The notes: generated by a model from the sequence alone, not told the origin. Numbered from the stretch's first letter, positions 9,122-18,084 are shown. The stretch is 64,000 nucleotides of DNA from Saccharothrix espanaensis DSM 44229 (GCF_000328705.1 NC_019673.1:9296654-9360653), one strand, 5' to 3'. Program-made: numbers and translations.

Positions 9122-10036
9122 ATGATCGATCCTCGACGGCTGCGCGTGCTCCGGGCACTGGCCGACCACGGCACGGTGACCGCCGCGGCCCAGGCGCTGC
9201 ACCTGACACCTTCGGCGGTGTCGCAGCAGTTGGCGGCGCTGGAGTCCGAGGTCGGGCAGGACCTGCTGCGCCGACGTGGCCGGCGGGTGTCGCTGACCTC
9301 CGCCGGTGAGCTGCTGGTGCGCCACGCGAACGCGGTGGCGGCCGAGCTGGAACGCGCCCAGGCGACGTTGGCCGGGCTCGCGACGGGCACGTCCGGCCTG
9401 GTCGACGTGGGCAGCTTCGCGTCGGCGATCACGCTGGTGGTCGCGCCCGCGCTGGCGGCCTTGCGCGGGTCGGTGCCAAACGTGGTGGTGCGGGTCCGGG
9501 ACGTCGAGGGGGACGCGTCGGTGCCGCTGCTGCTCGACGGCGAGATCGACCTGGCGATCACCGAGGAGTACCGGCCCCGGCGCGACGACGGCCGGCTGAC
9601 CCGGTTCCCGCTCTACACCGAGCCGTTCGACGCGGTGCTGCCGCCCGGCCACCGGCTGGCCGACGGCGGGCCGGTGGACCTGCGCCGGCTGGCCGAGGAC
9701 GACTGGGTGGCCACGCCGCCCGGCAACCCGGTGCGCGACGTGCTGGAACTGGCCTGCGGCGAGGCCGGGTTCGCGCCGCGGATCACCCAGACGTCCAACG
9801 ACTTCAGCGCGATCGGCGCGCTGGTCGCGGCGGGCGCGGGCGTGGCCCTGGTGCCCCGGCACGCGCTGCGGGGCGTGCCGGTGGTGGGCGTGCCGGTGGT
9901 GGGCACGGCCCCGTTGCGCCGGGTGTTCGCGGCGGTCCGGAAGGGCTCCGAGGACCACCCGGTGGTCCGGTCGGTCTGCGAGGCCCTGACCTCCGCTGCC
10001 CAGCCCGGCCGTCCGGAATCCGACCCCATCGGGTGA
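9122..10036 (+). CDS. LysR-family transcriptional regulator
   Basis: The 304-residue protein has an N-terminal winged helix-turn-helix (LRVLRALADHGTVTAAAQAL ... SAVSQQLAALE, residues ~6-60) and a type-2 periplasmic-binding-like effector domain (~90-290). An 8-residue internal repeat, GVPVVGVPVVG, is encoded by a short DNA duplication near 9880-9902. It follows tdh-kbl by ~200 bp in the same direction. A role in threonine or glycine metabolism is possible from position only. LysR regulators usually control a divergent gene, and none is present here. Confidence 0.88.
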   Translation: MIDPRRLRVLRALADHGTVTAAAQALHLTPSAVSQQLAALESEVGQDLLRRRGRRVSLTSAGELLVRHANAVAAELERAQATLAGLATGTSGLVDVGSFASAITLVVAPALAALRGSVPNVVVRVRDVEGDASVPLLLDGEIDLAITEEYRPRRDDGRLTRFPLYTEPFDAVLPPGHRLADGGPVDLRRLAEDDWVATPPGNPVRDVLELACGEAGFAPRITQTSNDFSAIGALVAAGAGVALVPRHALRGVPVVGVPVVGTAPLRRVFAAVRKGSEDHPVVRSVCEALTSAAQPGRPESDPIG

Positions 10037-10202
10037 CGTCCGCTCCTGCCGGGAGGAGCACACATCACGCGCCCGTGTGAAGCCCCTGGCATCCCACCGC
10101 CGGACCGTCCATGGTGGACGTCATCACCACGACGACAGAAGGCGGCCCCCGATGCCAACCCACCCCACCCGAAACGCCGGCGCTGTGCGCACCACAGGGC
10201 CT

Positions 10203-10232
10203 GCCGCAGTACTCGCTGCCGCAGTACTCGCT
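10203..10232. repeat. Two 15-bp tandem repeats beside the 3' end of ptsI
   Basis: GCCGCAGTACTCGCT is present twice head to tail (10203-10217 and 10218-10232), ending 7 bp beyond the ptsI stop codon. The 203-bp gap between the convergent LysR and ptsI genes holds nothing else that I recognise. Confidence 0.85.
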
Positions 10233-10239
10233 GCCGCCG

Positions 10240-11871
10240 TCAGTGCGGAGCGCGGGCCGCGAGCTTCGCGGTGGCCGGGTCCGCCGCCGCGAGCGCGCCC
10301 CGGGCCGCGAGCTGGCAGAGGTCGTAGCTGGTGCCGGCCAGTTTCGCGCCGACCCCGGCCAGCGCCGTGTGGTTCATCGACAGGCTGGTCACCCCCAGCC
10401 CGATCAGCACGCAGGCGAGCAGCGGGTCGGCCGCCGCCTCGCCGCACACGCCGACCGGCTTGCCGAGCTCCGTGCCGGCCTCGCCGACGAGCCTGATCAA
10501 CCGGAGCAGCGCGGGCTGCCACGGGTCGTTGAGCGCGGCCACCGCACCCACCTGGCGGTCGGCGGCGAACAGGTACTGGGCGAGGTCGTTCGTGCCCAGC
10601 GACACGAAGTCCACAGCCGCCAGGATCTCCCGGGCGGCCAGGACCGCCGCCGGGATCTCGATCATCACCCCGGCCCGCTCGATGCCGGCCTTGCGGGCGC
10701 GCTCGACGAACCAGGCGGCCTCGGCGGCGGTCGCGACCATCGGGGCCATCACCGAGACGTCCGCGCCGCTGTCGGCGGCGGCGAGGGCGATGGCCTCCAG
10801 CTGCCGGTCCAGCACCTCGGGTCGGTCGAAGGCGACCCGCAGCCCACGCACGCCCAGCGCCGGGTTGGGCTCGGGGTCGGGCTCCAGGAACGCCAGCGGC
10901 TTGTCCGCGCCCGCGTCCAGCGTGCGCACCACGACGGGCTTGCCGGCGAACGGCGCGAGCACGGCCGCGTAGGCCTTGCGCTGCTCCTCGACGGTCGGTT
11001 CGGCGGTCGAGGAGAGGAAGCAGAACTCGGTGCGGAAGAGTCCGACCCCCTCCGCGCCGCCGGCCGCGGCGGCTTCGGCGTCGCCGGGCGAGCCGACGTT
11101 GCCCAGGACCTTCACCCGCAGGCCGTCGCGCAGCACGCCGACGCCGTTCCACTCGACCTTCTCACCGGTGTTGGCGGCGAGGACGGTGCCGTCGGACTCC
11201 TGCACGGCGCCCGTGTCGCCGTCGACGGAGAGCGCGGCGGCGTCCAGCGCGAGGACGCCGCGGCAGGCCACGACGGCCGGGATGCCGAGCGAGCGGGCCA
11301 GGATCGCGGTGTGCGAGGTGGGGCCGCCCTCCTCGGTGACCAGGGCCAGCACCTTGGCCGGGTCGAGGCCGGCGGTGTCGGCGGGTGCGAGGTCGCGGGC
11401 GACCAGGACGCTCGGGGAGGTCAGCTCCGGCACACCGGGCGCGGGCACGCCGAGCAGTTCGGCGACCAGTCGGTCACGGACGTCCTGCACGTCGCGGGCG
11501 CGTTCGGCCATGTACCCGCCGGCGGCTTCCAGCGCGGTGATGAAGCCGGCCGCGGCCTGGTGCACCGCGCGTGCGGCGGGCAGCGACTTGTCGGCGACGA
11601 GCTTCTCCGCCTGGGAGAGCAGTGCGGGGTCGGCGGCCATCGCGGCGGTGGTCTCCAGCACGGCCTTGGCGTCGCCGGTCACCTGGGCGGCGCGGGCGAA
11701 GAGCCGTTCGGCGACCAGGTCGGCGGCCGGGCGGAGGCGCGCGGCCTCCGCCGCCAGGTCGTCGGGGGCCGGTGTGGACGGTGGCTCGCCCAGCGCCTCG
11801 GCCACTCGCACCACGGGCCCGGAAGCCCGACCGGAACTGACACCGACACCGCTCAGCCGCGCGCTCGACAT
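10240..11871 (-). CDS. ptsI: PTS enzyme I (phosphoenolpyruvate-protein phosphotransferase)
   Basis: The 543-residue EI passes phosphate from PEP to HPr in the sugar phosphotransferase system. The phosphohistidine is H187 in EEGGPTSHTAILARS. The C-terminal PEP-binding barrel shows EGVGLFRTEF, the SLGTNDLAQYLFA segment and the active-site cysteine in GVCGEAAADP. No HPr or EII gene is adjacent. The ATG at 11869-11871 sits within a DasR-type palindrome, and TATGGT lies 7 nt upstream of it. In Streptomyces, ptsI belongs to the DasR (GlcNAc) regulon. Confidence 0.95.
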   Translation of the reverse strand: MSSARLSGVGVSSGRASGPVVRVAEALGEPPSTPAPDDLAAEAARLRPAADLVAERLFARAAQVTGDAKAVLETTAAMAADPALLSQAEKLVADKSLPAARAVHQAAAGFITALEAAGGYMAERARDVQDVRDRLVAELLGVPAPGVPELTSPSVLVARDLAPADTAGLDPAKVLALVTEEGGPTSHTAILARSLGIPAVVACRGVLALDAAALSVDGDTGAVQESDGTVLAANTGEKVEWNGVGVLRDGLRVKVLGNVGSPGDAEAAAAGGAEGVGLFRTEFCFLSSTAEPTVEEQRKAYAAVLAPFAGKPVVVRTLDAGADKPLAFLEPDPEPNPALGVRGLRVAFDRPEVLDRQLEAIALAAADSGADVSVMAPMVATAAEAAWFVERARKAGIERAGVMIEIPAAVLAAREILAAVDFVSLGTNDLAQYLFAADRQVGAVAALNDPWQPALLRLIRLVGEAGTELGKPVGVCGEAAADPLLACVLIGLGVTSLSMNHTALAGVGAKLAGTSYDLCQLAARGALAAADPATAKLAARAPH

Positions 11872-11883
11872 GGTCTAGACCAT
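11870..11883. promoter_or_regulatory. dre-like operator (DasR site) overlapping the ptsI start
   Basis: ATGGTCTAGACCAT is a perfect 14-bp palindrome with the core TGGTCTAGACCA at 11871-11882, the centre of the known DasR-responsive element of Streptomyces. It covers the ptsI start codon and part of the TATGGT -10-like element (11879-11884 on the complement). A bound GntR-family repressor would block transcription start directly. No dasR homologue lies in the window. Confidence 0.75.
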
Positions 11884-11966
11884 ACCCTCCGGGTCGACGG
11901 GACGTGAACAGCCAACGCCACTTCAGCCCACTCCGCTACCGCAGGAAACCTGCCCGAGACCCGGCC

Positions 11967-12492
11967 TCAGCCGGCCAACCCGACGACCGGCGACAGTCCC
12001 GTCCCGCTCAGCACCACCGAGCCAGCCGCGGCGACGATCCACGACCGGTGCCCGCCACCCACCTCGAACCGCTCCAAAGGGACCACTGAGGCGGTCCTTC
12101 GGCCAGGTCCTGGGTGACCACCGCCGGGCCCGCGCCCGGAAGTCGCAGACCCGAAAGAACGTGCGGCGCTGGTGGCCGCCGGTGATCGCGTCGGCCGGCA
12201 GACCGCCGCCGGTCATCGCCACCACTGCGGTCGAGCCGTCCGAGGTCGCCCGCCCGTCGACGTGGCGAGTTGGCGCGGCCGGGCCACGCGGTGACCGGCA
12301 CGTCGTGCCGCCACCGCTCCTCGCCGCGCTCGTCCACGCCGACGGCGGCCAGCCGGTCGCGGCAGTTCAGCACGAGCGACACCCGGCCGGGCCCGGCTCC
12401 GCCCAGCGACGGGCGGCACCCGTCCTGCTCGGTCCGCTGCCGGCGCGGCGGCGGCCCGGCCCGGCCTCGGCGACCACCAGATACCGCAGCAT
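11967..12492 (-). pseudogene. Decayed tandem copy of the membrane/beta-propeller gene at 12566
   Basis: A remnant ATG at 12490-12492 gives MLRYLVVAEAG, matching the MLRFLVVVGAG opening of the intact neighbour. After a large internal loss it jumps to RVSLVLNCRDRLAAVGVDE (intact: RVSLTLNCGDRLAVVGLDE). Further pieces follow in shifting frames: LPADAITGG (intact LPADAITNG), VVTQDLAEGPP (intact VVTQDLTGGPP) and a final SPVVGLAG stop (intact SPVVGFAN stop). Upstream flanking bases also match. About 300 of the 513 residues are gone and at least two frame changes are present, so this is not functional. Confidence 0.85.
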
Positions 12493-12565
12493 CCCCGTGC
12501 GACGCTCCGAGTCCCGCAGCCGCGCCGACCCCGGGCAACGACCGTGCGGACGCCGTCGCGGGGGC

Positions 12566-14107
12566 TCAGTTCGCGAACCCGACGACCGGCGACGGGTCGG
12601 TCCACGACGACGACCCGGTCATCACCACCGCGCCCGGTCCGACGACGATCCGCGAGTCGATCCCGCCGGCCGGGCCGAAGCGCTCCAGCGGGATCACCGA
12701 CGGTGGGCCGCCCGTGAGGTCCTGGGTGACCACGGTCAGCCCCGTATCGCGGCCGTAGCAGATCCGCAGGTAGGTGGCGGCGGTCGTGGCCTCGGCGCGG
12801 TGGGTCTCGCAGATCCCGGCGTCCAGCGCGGTGGTCGCGCCGGTGGCCGGGTCCACCGACCACACGTTCGTCACCCGGGCCGAATCCCGGTCCCTGATCA
12901 GCGGCACCGGGCCGGCGGTCACGACGACCGACGTCGCCGGGCCGGCCAGCCGCACCACCCGGCCGGTCGCGGCGTCCACCAGGCCGTTGGTGATGGCGTC
13001 GGCCGGCAGCTTCTCGCCGACCATCCGCACGGCGACGACCGAACCGTCCGTGGTCGCCTCGGCTTCGACCCTGCGCCGCACCGAGCCGCGCTCGGCGACC
13101 AGCGGCACCTCGGTGCGCCAGCGCTCCTCGCCGGTGGCCTCGTCCAGGCCCACCACGGCCAACCGGTCGCCGCAGTTGAGCGTGAGCGACACCCGGTCGC
13201 GGCCGACACCGGCGACGTCCGCCTCCGGCCCGCCGCAGCCGTCCACCCCGGTCCACCGCCAGCGCGGCTCGCCGGTCACCAGGTCGTGGGCGGTGATCGT
13301 GGAACTGCCGTCGACCAGGTAGACGGTCGTGCCGGCCTTCAGGTTGTCGGTGCTGAGCGTGCCGACCACCCGCTCGGACCGGACCGCTCCGGTCACCGCG
13401 TCGAGCACCACGAGCAGCCGCTTCGGGGCGCGGTGGTCGCGTTGGAACGTCGCCAGCACCGTGCGCCCGTCCGCCGACCCAACCAGCCCGCCGATCGTGT
13501 TGCCGCGCCGCTCGTAGCGCCACACCTCGGCTCCGCTCGTCCCGTCCAGGCCGACGATCACGCCGTTCGCCATGGCCACGGCGACCCCGCGCCCGGCCGC
13601 GACGAGTTCGGTGACCGGCGAGGACGGTCTCCAGTCCCACCGCCGCCCACCGGGCCGCTGGACCGGGTCCGCCGGCGACTGCGCCGCACCGACCACGGAC
13701 CGCACCGCCGCCGCGTCGGCCACGCCCGGCGCGACCACCGCCGCACCCGCCACGACCACGCCCGCGACTACGCCGACCACTTGCCCGCACCACGGCACCC
13801 CGGGCCCTGCCGCCACCCCGCCGACCGCGACCGCCAGCGCACCCAACGCCAGAACCGGCAGGTCGACCCCAGGCAGACCACTCTTCACGTCCATCACGAC
13901 GGCCGCCGACACCGCGACCAGCACCATCACCGCCGCGACGACGGACAAGACCTTCCACCCGCGCAACGCACCGACCGCCGCCGCGACGACCACACCCACC
14001 GGCACGATCAGCGGGTAGTCGATCGCCTCCGGCCGGCCGTAGGGCAGAGGCAGGAACAGCGCGACGACCGCGCACCCCGCACCGACGACCACCAGGAAGC
14101 GCAGCAC
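12566..14107 (-). CDS. Membrane-anchored PQQ-like beta-propeller protein
   Basis: The 513-residue protein begins with four or five hydrophobic helices (residues ~1-125: FLVVVGAGCAVVALFLPL, YPLIVPVGVVVAAAVGAL and others). The rest looks like an extracytoplasmic beta-propeller of the PQQ/YncE type, with repeated strand patterns such as GVIVGLDGTSGAEVWRYE, STITAHDLVTGEPRWRW and RLAVVGLDEATGEERW. The GTG start has AGGGG only 1-2 nt before it, an unusually short spacing. A decayed duplicate lies directly downstream. The function is unknown. Confidence 0.75.
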   Translation of the reverse strand: MLRFLVVVGAGCAVVALFLPLPYGRPEAIDYPLIVPVGVVVAAAVGALRGWKVLSVVAAVMVLVAVSAAVVMDVKSGLPGVDLPVLALGALAVAVGGVAAGPGVPWCGQVVGVVAGVVVAGAAVVAPGVADAAAVRSVVGAAQSPADPVQRPGGRRWDWRPSSPVTELVAAGRGVAVAMANGVIVGLDGTSGAEVWRYERRGNTIGGLVGSADGRTVLATFQRDHRAPKRLLVVLDAVTGAVRSERVVGTLSTDNLKAGTTVYLVDGSSTITAHDLVTGEPRWRWTGVDGCGGPEADVAGVGRDRVSLTLNCGDRLAVVGLDEATGEERWRTEVPLVAERGSVRRRVEAEATTDGSVVAVRMVGEKLPADAITNGLVDAATGRVVRLAGPATSVVVTAGPVPLIRDRDSARVTNVWSVDPATGATTALDAGICETHRAEATTAATYLRICYGRDTGLTVVTQDLTGGPPSVIPLERFGPAGGIDSRIVVGPGAVVMTGSSSWTDPSPVVGFAN

Positions 14108-14175
14108 ACCCCTGCGACGCGCCGCCGACTACGAGCGTTCCACCGCGGCATCCCGCCGACCTTGGACATTCCGGG

Positions 14176-14829
14176 TCAGCCCGTGATGAGGTCGAGCACC
14201 TCGGACGTCGGCCGCACGTCGCCGAACGACCGGTACACGGTGTGCAGAGTGGCGTTGTGGTCCTGGTCGCGGCGGGCCGCGTTGGCGTCGGCGACCATCA
14301 CCACCCGCAGCCCCAACGTGCTCGCATCCCGCGCCGACGACTCGCAGCACACGTTCGTCACCGTCCCGGTGATCAGGACCGTGTCCACGTCCAGCGCGCG
14401 CAACCGGTCCGGCAACGGGCAGTGGCCGGGGAAGAACGCGCTCGGTGCGGTCTTCTCCACGACCAGGTCTTCGTCCCGCACGGGCAGTTCGGGCCACAAC
14501 CGGTCCTCGGGACGCCCGGTTCCACCCGCCGCCGCGAACACCGCCGCCACCGCGGGGCCGTAGAACCCGACCGCCCAGTCCGACGGCCCGACCGCCGCCG
14601 GGAGCACCCAGGCCACCACCCCGCCCGCCGCGCGCACCCCGCCCGCGAGCCGGGCGATGTTGGGCACCACGCCCCGGCAGTACGGGTTGGCCTCCACGAA
14701 GAACGGCACCATGTCGATCACGACCAGGGCGGTGCGCCGGGCGGTCAGCTCGCGGTAGGCGTGCCGGCTGCCGCGCCGGCTCTCCTGACGGGCGTACTCG
14801 CGCGGCTCGATCCGCCAGTCGTGCAGCAC
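14176..14829 (-). CDS. Isochorismatase-like cysteine hydrolase
   Basis: The 217-residue enzyme has all three residues of the isochorismatase/nicotinamidase triad: D39 (ALVVIDMVPFF), K126 (VVEKTAPSAF) and C161 (TGTVTNVCCESSARDA). The cis-peptide-type GTVTNV motif is intact. Members of this fold hydrolyse isochorismate, nicotinamide, N-carbamoyl compounds and similar substrates. No neighbouring siderophore or NAD genes narrow the choice here. The ATG at 14829 is the first in frame, and repeats lie just upstream. Confidence 0.88.
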   Translation of the reverse strand: MLHDWRIEPREYARQESRRGSRHAYRELTARRTALVVIDMVPFFVEANPYCRGVVPNIARLAGGVRAAGGVVAWVLPAAVGPSDWAVGFYGPAVAAVFAAAGGTGRPEDRLWPELPVRDEDLVVEKTAPSAFFPGHCPLPDRLRALDVDTVLITGTVTNVCCESSARDASTLGLRVVMVADANAARRDQDHNATLHTVYRSFGDVRPTSEVLDLITG

Positions 14830-14840
14830 AACCCACCCCC

Positions 14841-14915
14841 GTCCGCGAGCAGTGGACCCGGATCCGCGAGCGGTAGACCCGAATCCGCGAGCGGTGGACC
14901 CGGATCCGCCGGCAG
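14841..14915. repeat. 21-bp tandem repeats, three full units and a fragment
   Basis: Units of the form ATCCGCGAGCGGTGGACCCGG start at 14841, 14862 and 14883, with 1-3 differences between units, and a partial unit starts at 14904. The array fills the gap between the rbsD stop and the isochorismatase start. It is too short and too regular (no spacers) to be CRISPR. Confidence 0.9.
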
Positions 14916-14920
14916 CGCAC

Positions 14921-15310
14921 TCAGAATGGCACGCCGCACCGCAGCAGGACGTTGGCGTACGGCGTCGCCTCGCCCGTCCGGATGACCAACCGGGCCTGGG
15001 CCACCCGTCCCTTGAACCCGTCGTGGTCGACCCGGTCGATCAGCGGCAGCCGCCCCGCCAGCGCCGCCGCGCACGACGGGTTGCGCTCGTCGAGTTCGGT
15101 GGCCACCAGCGCCCGTTCCACCACCAGTTCGCCCAGCACGCCGTCGAGCACCTGGAGGAAGGTCGGCACGCCGAAGGTGAACGCCAGGTCCACCACGGCC
15201 GGGCCGGGCGGGATCGGCAGGCCGCAGTCGGCGACTACGACCTCGTCGGTGTGCCCGAGCCGGGCCAGTTCGGCGTTCAGCCCGGGGTGCAGGATGCCCG
15301 CCCGCTTCAT
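14921..15310 (-). CDS. rbsD: D-ribose pyranase
   Basis: The 129-residue RbsD interconverts beta-pyranose and beta-furanose ribose so that the kinase can use it. The MKRAGILHPGLNAELARLGH start, with the catalytic histidine in the GHTDEV segment and the VADCGLPIPPGP motif, is diagnostic, as is the C-terminal TGEATPYANVLLRCGV. Its ATG overlaps the rbsK stop (ATGA at 15307-15310). It is the last gene of the ribose operon. Confidence 0.95.
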   Translation of the reverse strand: MKRAGILHPGLNAELARLGHTDEVVVADCGLPIPPGPAVVDLAFTFGVPTFLQVLDGVLGELVVERALVATELDERNPSCAAALAGRLPLIDRVDHDGFKGRVAQARLVIRTGEATPYANVLLRCGVPF

Positions 15311-16164
15311 TCGAGCACCTCGTCCGGCCCGGGGTAGGACGGCTGCGCGCCCGGCCTGGTCACCGAGGTCGCCGCGACCCGCGCCGCGTACCGGGCGGCC
15401 TCGACCAGCGACTGGCCCGCCGCCAGCCCGGCGGCCAGGGCACCGGCGAACGCGTCGCCCGCGCCGGTGGTGTCGACCGGCGTCACGGCCGGCGCGGGCA
15501 CCTCGACCACGCCGGACGCGGTGACCACGGCCGCGCCGCGCGCGCCCAACGTCACCACGACCGAGCGCGGGCCGAGGTCGAGCAGGCCCTCGAACGTGTC
15601 GGCCAGTTCCCGCGCCTCGTGCTCGTTGACGATCAGCGGGTCCAGCAGCGCCAGCGTCGCCGCCGGCACCTCGGTCACCGGGGACAGGTTGAGCACCGGC
15701 CTCGCCCCACGAGAGGCCGCTACCGAGATCCCGTGCACCACGGTTGCCAACGGGACTTCCAGCGAGCACACCAGGACCGTCACGCCGTCCCACGCCAGAG
15801 CGTCCACATCGGACTCCGACACGTCCGAGTTCGCGCCCGGTGCGACGACGATCGAGTTCTCGCCGTCCGGCGTCACGGTGATGTAGGCCAGCCCCGTCGG
15901 CCGGTCCGAGGTGCGGACCAGGTCGGTCCGCACCCCCGCCTCGGCCAGCGACCGCACCAGCAGGTCCCCGTACTGGTCCGGCCCGACCGCGCCGACCAGC
16001 GCGACGGCGCAGCCCAGCCGCCCGGCGGCGGCCGCGGTGTTGGCCCCCTTGCCGCCGGGCATCACCACCGTGTCGCCGCCGAGCACCGTCTCGCCGCCGC
16101 CGGGGCGGCGGGGGACCGCGACGACGAGGTCCGCGTTGGCCGAGCCGAGCACCAGTACCGTCAC
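15307..16164 (-). CDS. rbsK: Ribokinase
   Basis: The 285-residue PfkB-family sugar kinase phosphorylates D-ribose at O5. Visible motifs are the N-terminal VLGSANADLVVAVPRRP, the substrate-binding GGKGANTAAAAGRLG and the PfkB signature with its catalytic aspartate, DTTGAGDAFAGALAAGL. The GTG at 16162-16164 is chosen because it places the conserved VLVLGSANAD at the N-terminus and lies just beyond the rbsB stop. It overlaps rbsD by 4 bp. Confidence 0.94.
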   Translation of the reverse strand: MTVLVLGSANADLVVAVPRRPGGGETVLGGDTVVMPGGKGANTAAAAGRLGCAVALVGAVGPDQYGDLLVRSLAEAGVRTDLVRTSDRPTGLAYITVTPDGENSIVVAPGANSDVSESDVDALAWDGVTVLVCSLEVPLATVVHGISVAASRGARPVLNLSPVTEVPAATLALLDPLIVNEHEARELADTFEGLLDLGPRSVVVTLGARGAAVVTASGVVEVPAPAVTPVDTTGAGDAFAGALAAGLAAGQSLVEAARYAARVAATSVTRPGAQPSYPGPDEVLE

Positions 16165-16177
16165 GTCAGCGACACCG

Positions 16178-17098
16178 TCATTTCTTGAACTCGGCGAGGT
16201 TCTTCTTGGTGACAACCTTGACCTCGACGTCGACGACCTCCTGCACCGGCTCCTTCTTCGCCGCCTTGACCGCCTGCTCGACGGCCTTGCGGCCGAGCAC
16301 GTCGGGCTGCTGCGCGATGGTGGCGGCCAGGGTGCCCTCCTCGATCGCCTTCAGGCCGTCCGGGGTGCCGTCGAACCCGACCACCTGGACGTCCTTGCCG
16401 GCGCGGTCGCCGAGCGCCTTGATCGCGCCGAGCGCCATCTCGTCGTTGTCGGCGAACACGCCCTTGATGCCGGGGTTGGCCTGCGCCAGGTTGGTCATCA
16501 CGTCGAGCCCCTTGGCGCGGTTGAAGTCCGCGGGCTGGCTGGCGACGACCTTGATGCCGCCGGAGTTCAGGCCCTGCTCGAAGCCCCGGCCGCGGTCGCG
16601 CGAGGCGGACGCGCCGGGGATGCCCTGCAGGTGCACGACCTCGCCGGTGGTGGCGCGGCCGAGCTCGATCGCGGCGAGCGTGCCGCCCTGCACGTTGTCC
16701 GAGGCCACCTCGGAGGCGACCTTGCCGTCGTCCACCGAGCGGTCCACCGCGACCAGCGGGATGGTGGCGTTCTCGGCGGCCTTGGCGGCGGGCCCGGCCT
16801 GCTTGGAGTCGACCGGGTTGATGATGATCGCCCGGACGCCCTGGGTGGTGAACGTCTGCACCTGGTTGACCTGGTTGGTGGCGTCGTTCTGCGCGTCCAC
16901 CACGGTCAGCCGCACGCCCAGTTCGGCGGCGGCCTTCTCCGCGCCCTGCTTGAGGGCCACGAAGTACGGGTTGTCCAGGGTCGAGACGGCCAGCCCGATG
17001 GTGATGTCCCCACCACCGCCGCCGGCCTCGGTCCCCGAACCGCACGCGGCCAGCCCGAGGGCGAGGGCGGACAGCGCGGCGACACCGCGGAGCTTCAT
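16178..17098 (-). CDS. rbsB: Ribose ABC transporter substrate-binding lipoprotein
   Basis: The 306-residue periplasmic-binding-type protein has a lipoprotein signal peptide with lipobox LAAC, so the mature protein begins at C19. ITIGLAVSTLDNPYFVALKQG and VVGFDGTPDGLKAI match the RbsB/type-1 sugar-binding family. AGGAAC lies 8 nt before the ATG at 17096-17098, which fixes the start despite a longer open frame upstream. It captures ribose outside the membrane for RbsC/RbsA. Confidence 0.94.
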   Translation of the reverse strand: MKLRGVAALSALALGLAACGSGTEAGGGGGDITIGLAVSTLDNPYFVALKQGAEKAAAELGVRLTVVDAQNDATNQVNQVQTFTTQGVRAIIINPVDSKQAGPAAKAAENATIPLVAVDRSVDDGKVASEVASDNVQGGTLAAIELGRATTGEVVHLQGIPGASASRDRGRGFEQGLNSGGIKVVASQPADFNRAKGLDVMTNLAQANPGIKGVFADNDEMALGAIKALGDRAGKDVQVVGFDGTPDGLKAIEEGTLAATIAQQPDVLGRKAVEQAVKAAKKEPVQEVVDVEVKVVTKKNLAEFKK

Positions 17099-17121
17099 CT
17101 TGGGGGTTCCTCTCATCGGGT

Positions 17122-18084
17122 TCATCGGGTGCGGCGGCGAAGGGTGTCCAGCAGCACGGCCAGCGCGATCACCGAACCGATCACGACCTGCTGCCAGAAC
17201 GGCGACACCTGCAACTGGTTGAGGCCGTTGCGGAGCACGGCCAGGACGAGCGCGCCGACCAGCGTGCCGGTGGCCCGGCCGACGCCGCCGGACAGCGACG
17301 CGCCCCCGATCACCACGGCCGCGATCGCGTCGAGCTCGTAGCCGACGGCGGCCTGCGGGCCCGCGGAGGACAGCCGGCCGGCCAGCAGCATCCCGGCGAC
17401 CGCGGCGAACAGCCCGGACAGCGCGTAGACGACCAGCTTCTGCCGGCGGGTGTCGATGCCGGACAGCCGCGCGGCCTCCTCGTTGCCGCCGATGGCGTAC
17501 ATCGCGCGGCCGGAGTAGGTGCGGGACAGCACGAACCCGGTGATGCCGAAGAACACCAGCATCACCAGCAGCGGCATCGGCAGGTACGGCGTCAGGTTGG
17601 AGCCCAGGAAGCCGACCACGTCCGGGGTCTCGGTGGGGCTGCCCTGCGACACCACGAGGGTCAGGCCGCGCGCGACGCTGAGCATGGCCAGCGTGGCGAT
17701 GAACGCGGGCAACCTCCCGTAGGCCACCAGCACCCCGTTGACCAGGCCCGCGACCACGCCGGTCAGCAGGCCGACCAGCAGCGCGAGCGGTCCGGGCAGG
17801 CCCGCCTCGGCCGACGACCACGCGCCGACCATCGCCGAGAGCGCGGCCACGCTGCCCACCGACAGGTCGATGCCGCCGGAGACGATGACGAACGTCGAGC
17901 CGAACGCCAGCACCGCGACCACGGCGGCCTGCACGCCGACGTTGAGCAGGTTCTGGGTGCTCAGGAACGACGGCGCGAGGATCGACAGCGCCACCACCAT
18001 CACCAGCAGGCCCGCGAGCGCGCCGTTGTCCGCCAGGACACCGCGCACCGACGGGGTCGGACGACCGTCCACAGTGGAACTCAT
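17122..18084 (-). CDS. rbsC: Ribose ABC transporter permease
   Basis: The 320-residue integral membrane protein of the BPD_transp_2 family has about 8-10 hydrophobic helices. The family loop IVSGGIDLSVGSVAALSAMVG and the late AVVIGGASLSGGVGRATGT segment are both present. Its ATG overlaps the stop of rbsA (ATGA at 18081-18084). A longer in-frame extension exists but lies inside rbsA and is rejected. Confidence 0.94.
   Translation of the reverse strand: MSSTVDGRPTPSVRGVLADNGALAGLLVMVVALSILAPSFLSTQNLLNVGVQAAVVAVLAFGSTFVIVSGGIDLSVGSVAALSAMVGAWSSAEAGLPGPLALLVGLLTGVVAGLVNGVLVAYGRLPAFIATLAMLSVARGLTLVVSQGSPTETPDVVGFLGSNLTPYLPMPLLVMLVFFGITGFVLSRTYSGRAMYAIGGNEEAARLSGIDTRRQKLVVYALSGLFAAVAGMLLAGRLSSAGPQAAVGYELDAIAAVVIGGASLSGGVGRATGTLVGALVLAVLRNGLNQLQVSPFWQQVVIGSVIALAVLLDTLRRRTR

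Noticed and set aside
10053..10087. CRP-like TGTGA...TCACA site
   Set aside because: CACACATCACGCGCCCGTGTGA lacks the correct spacing and lies between the 3' ends of convergent genes.
14841..14915. Possible CRISPR array
   Set aside because: The 21-bp units are contiguous with no unique spacers and there are no cas genes.
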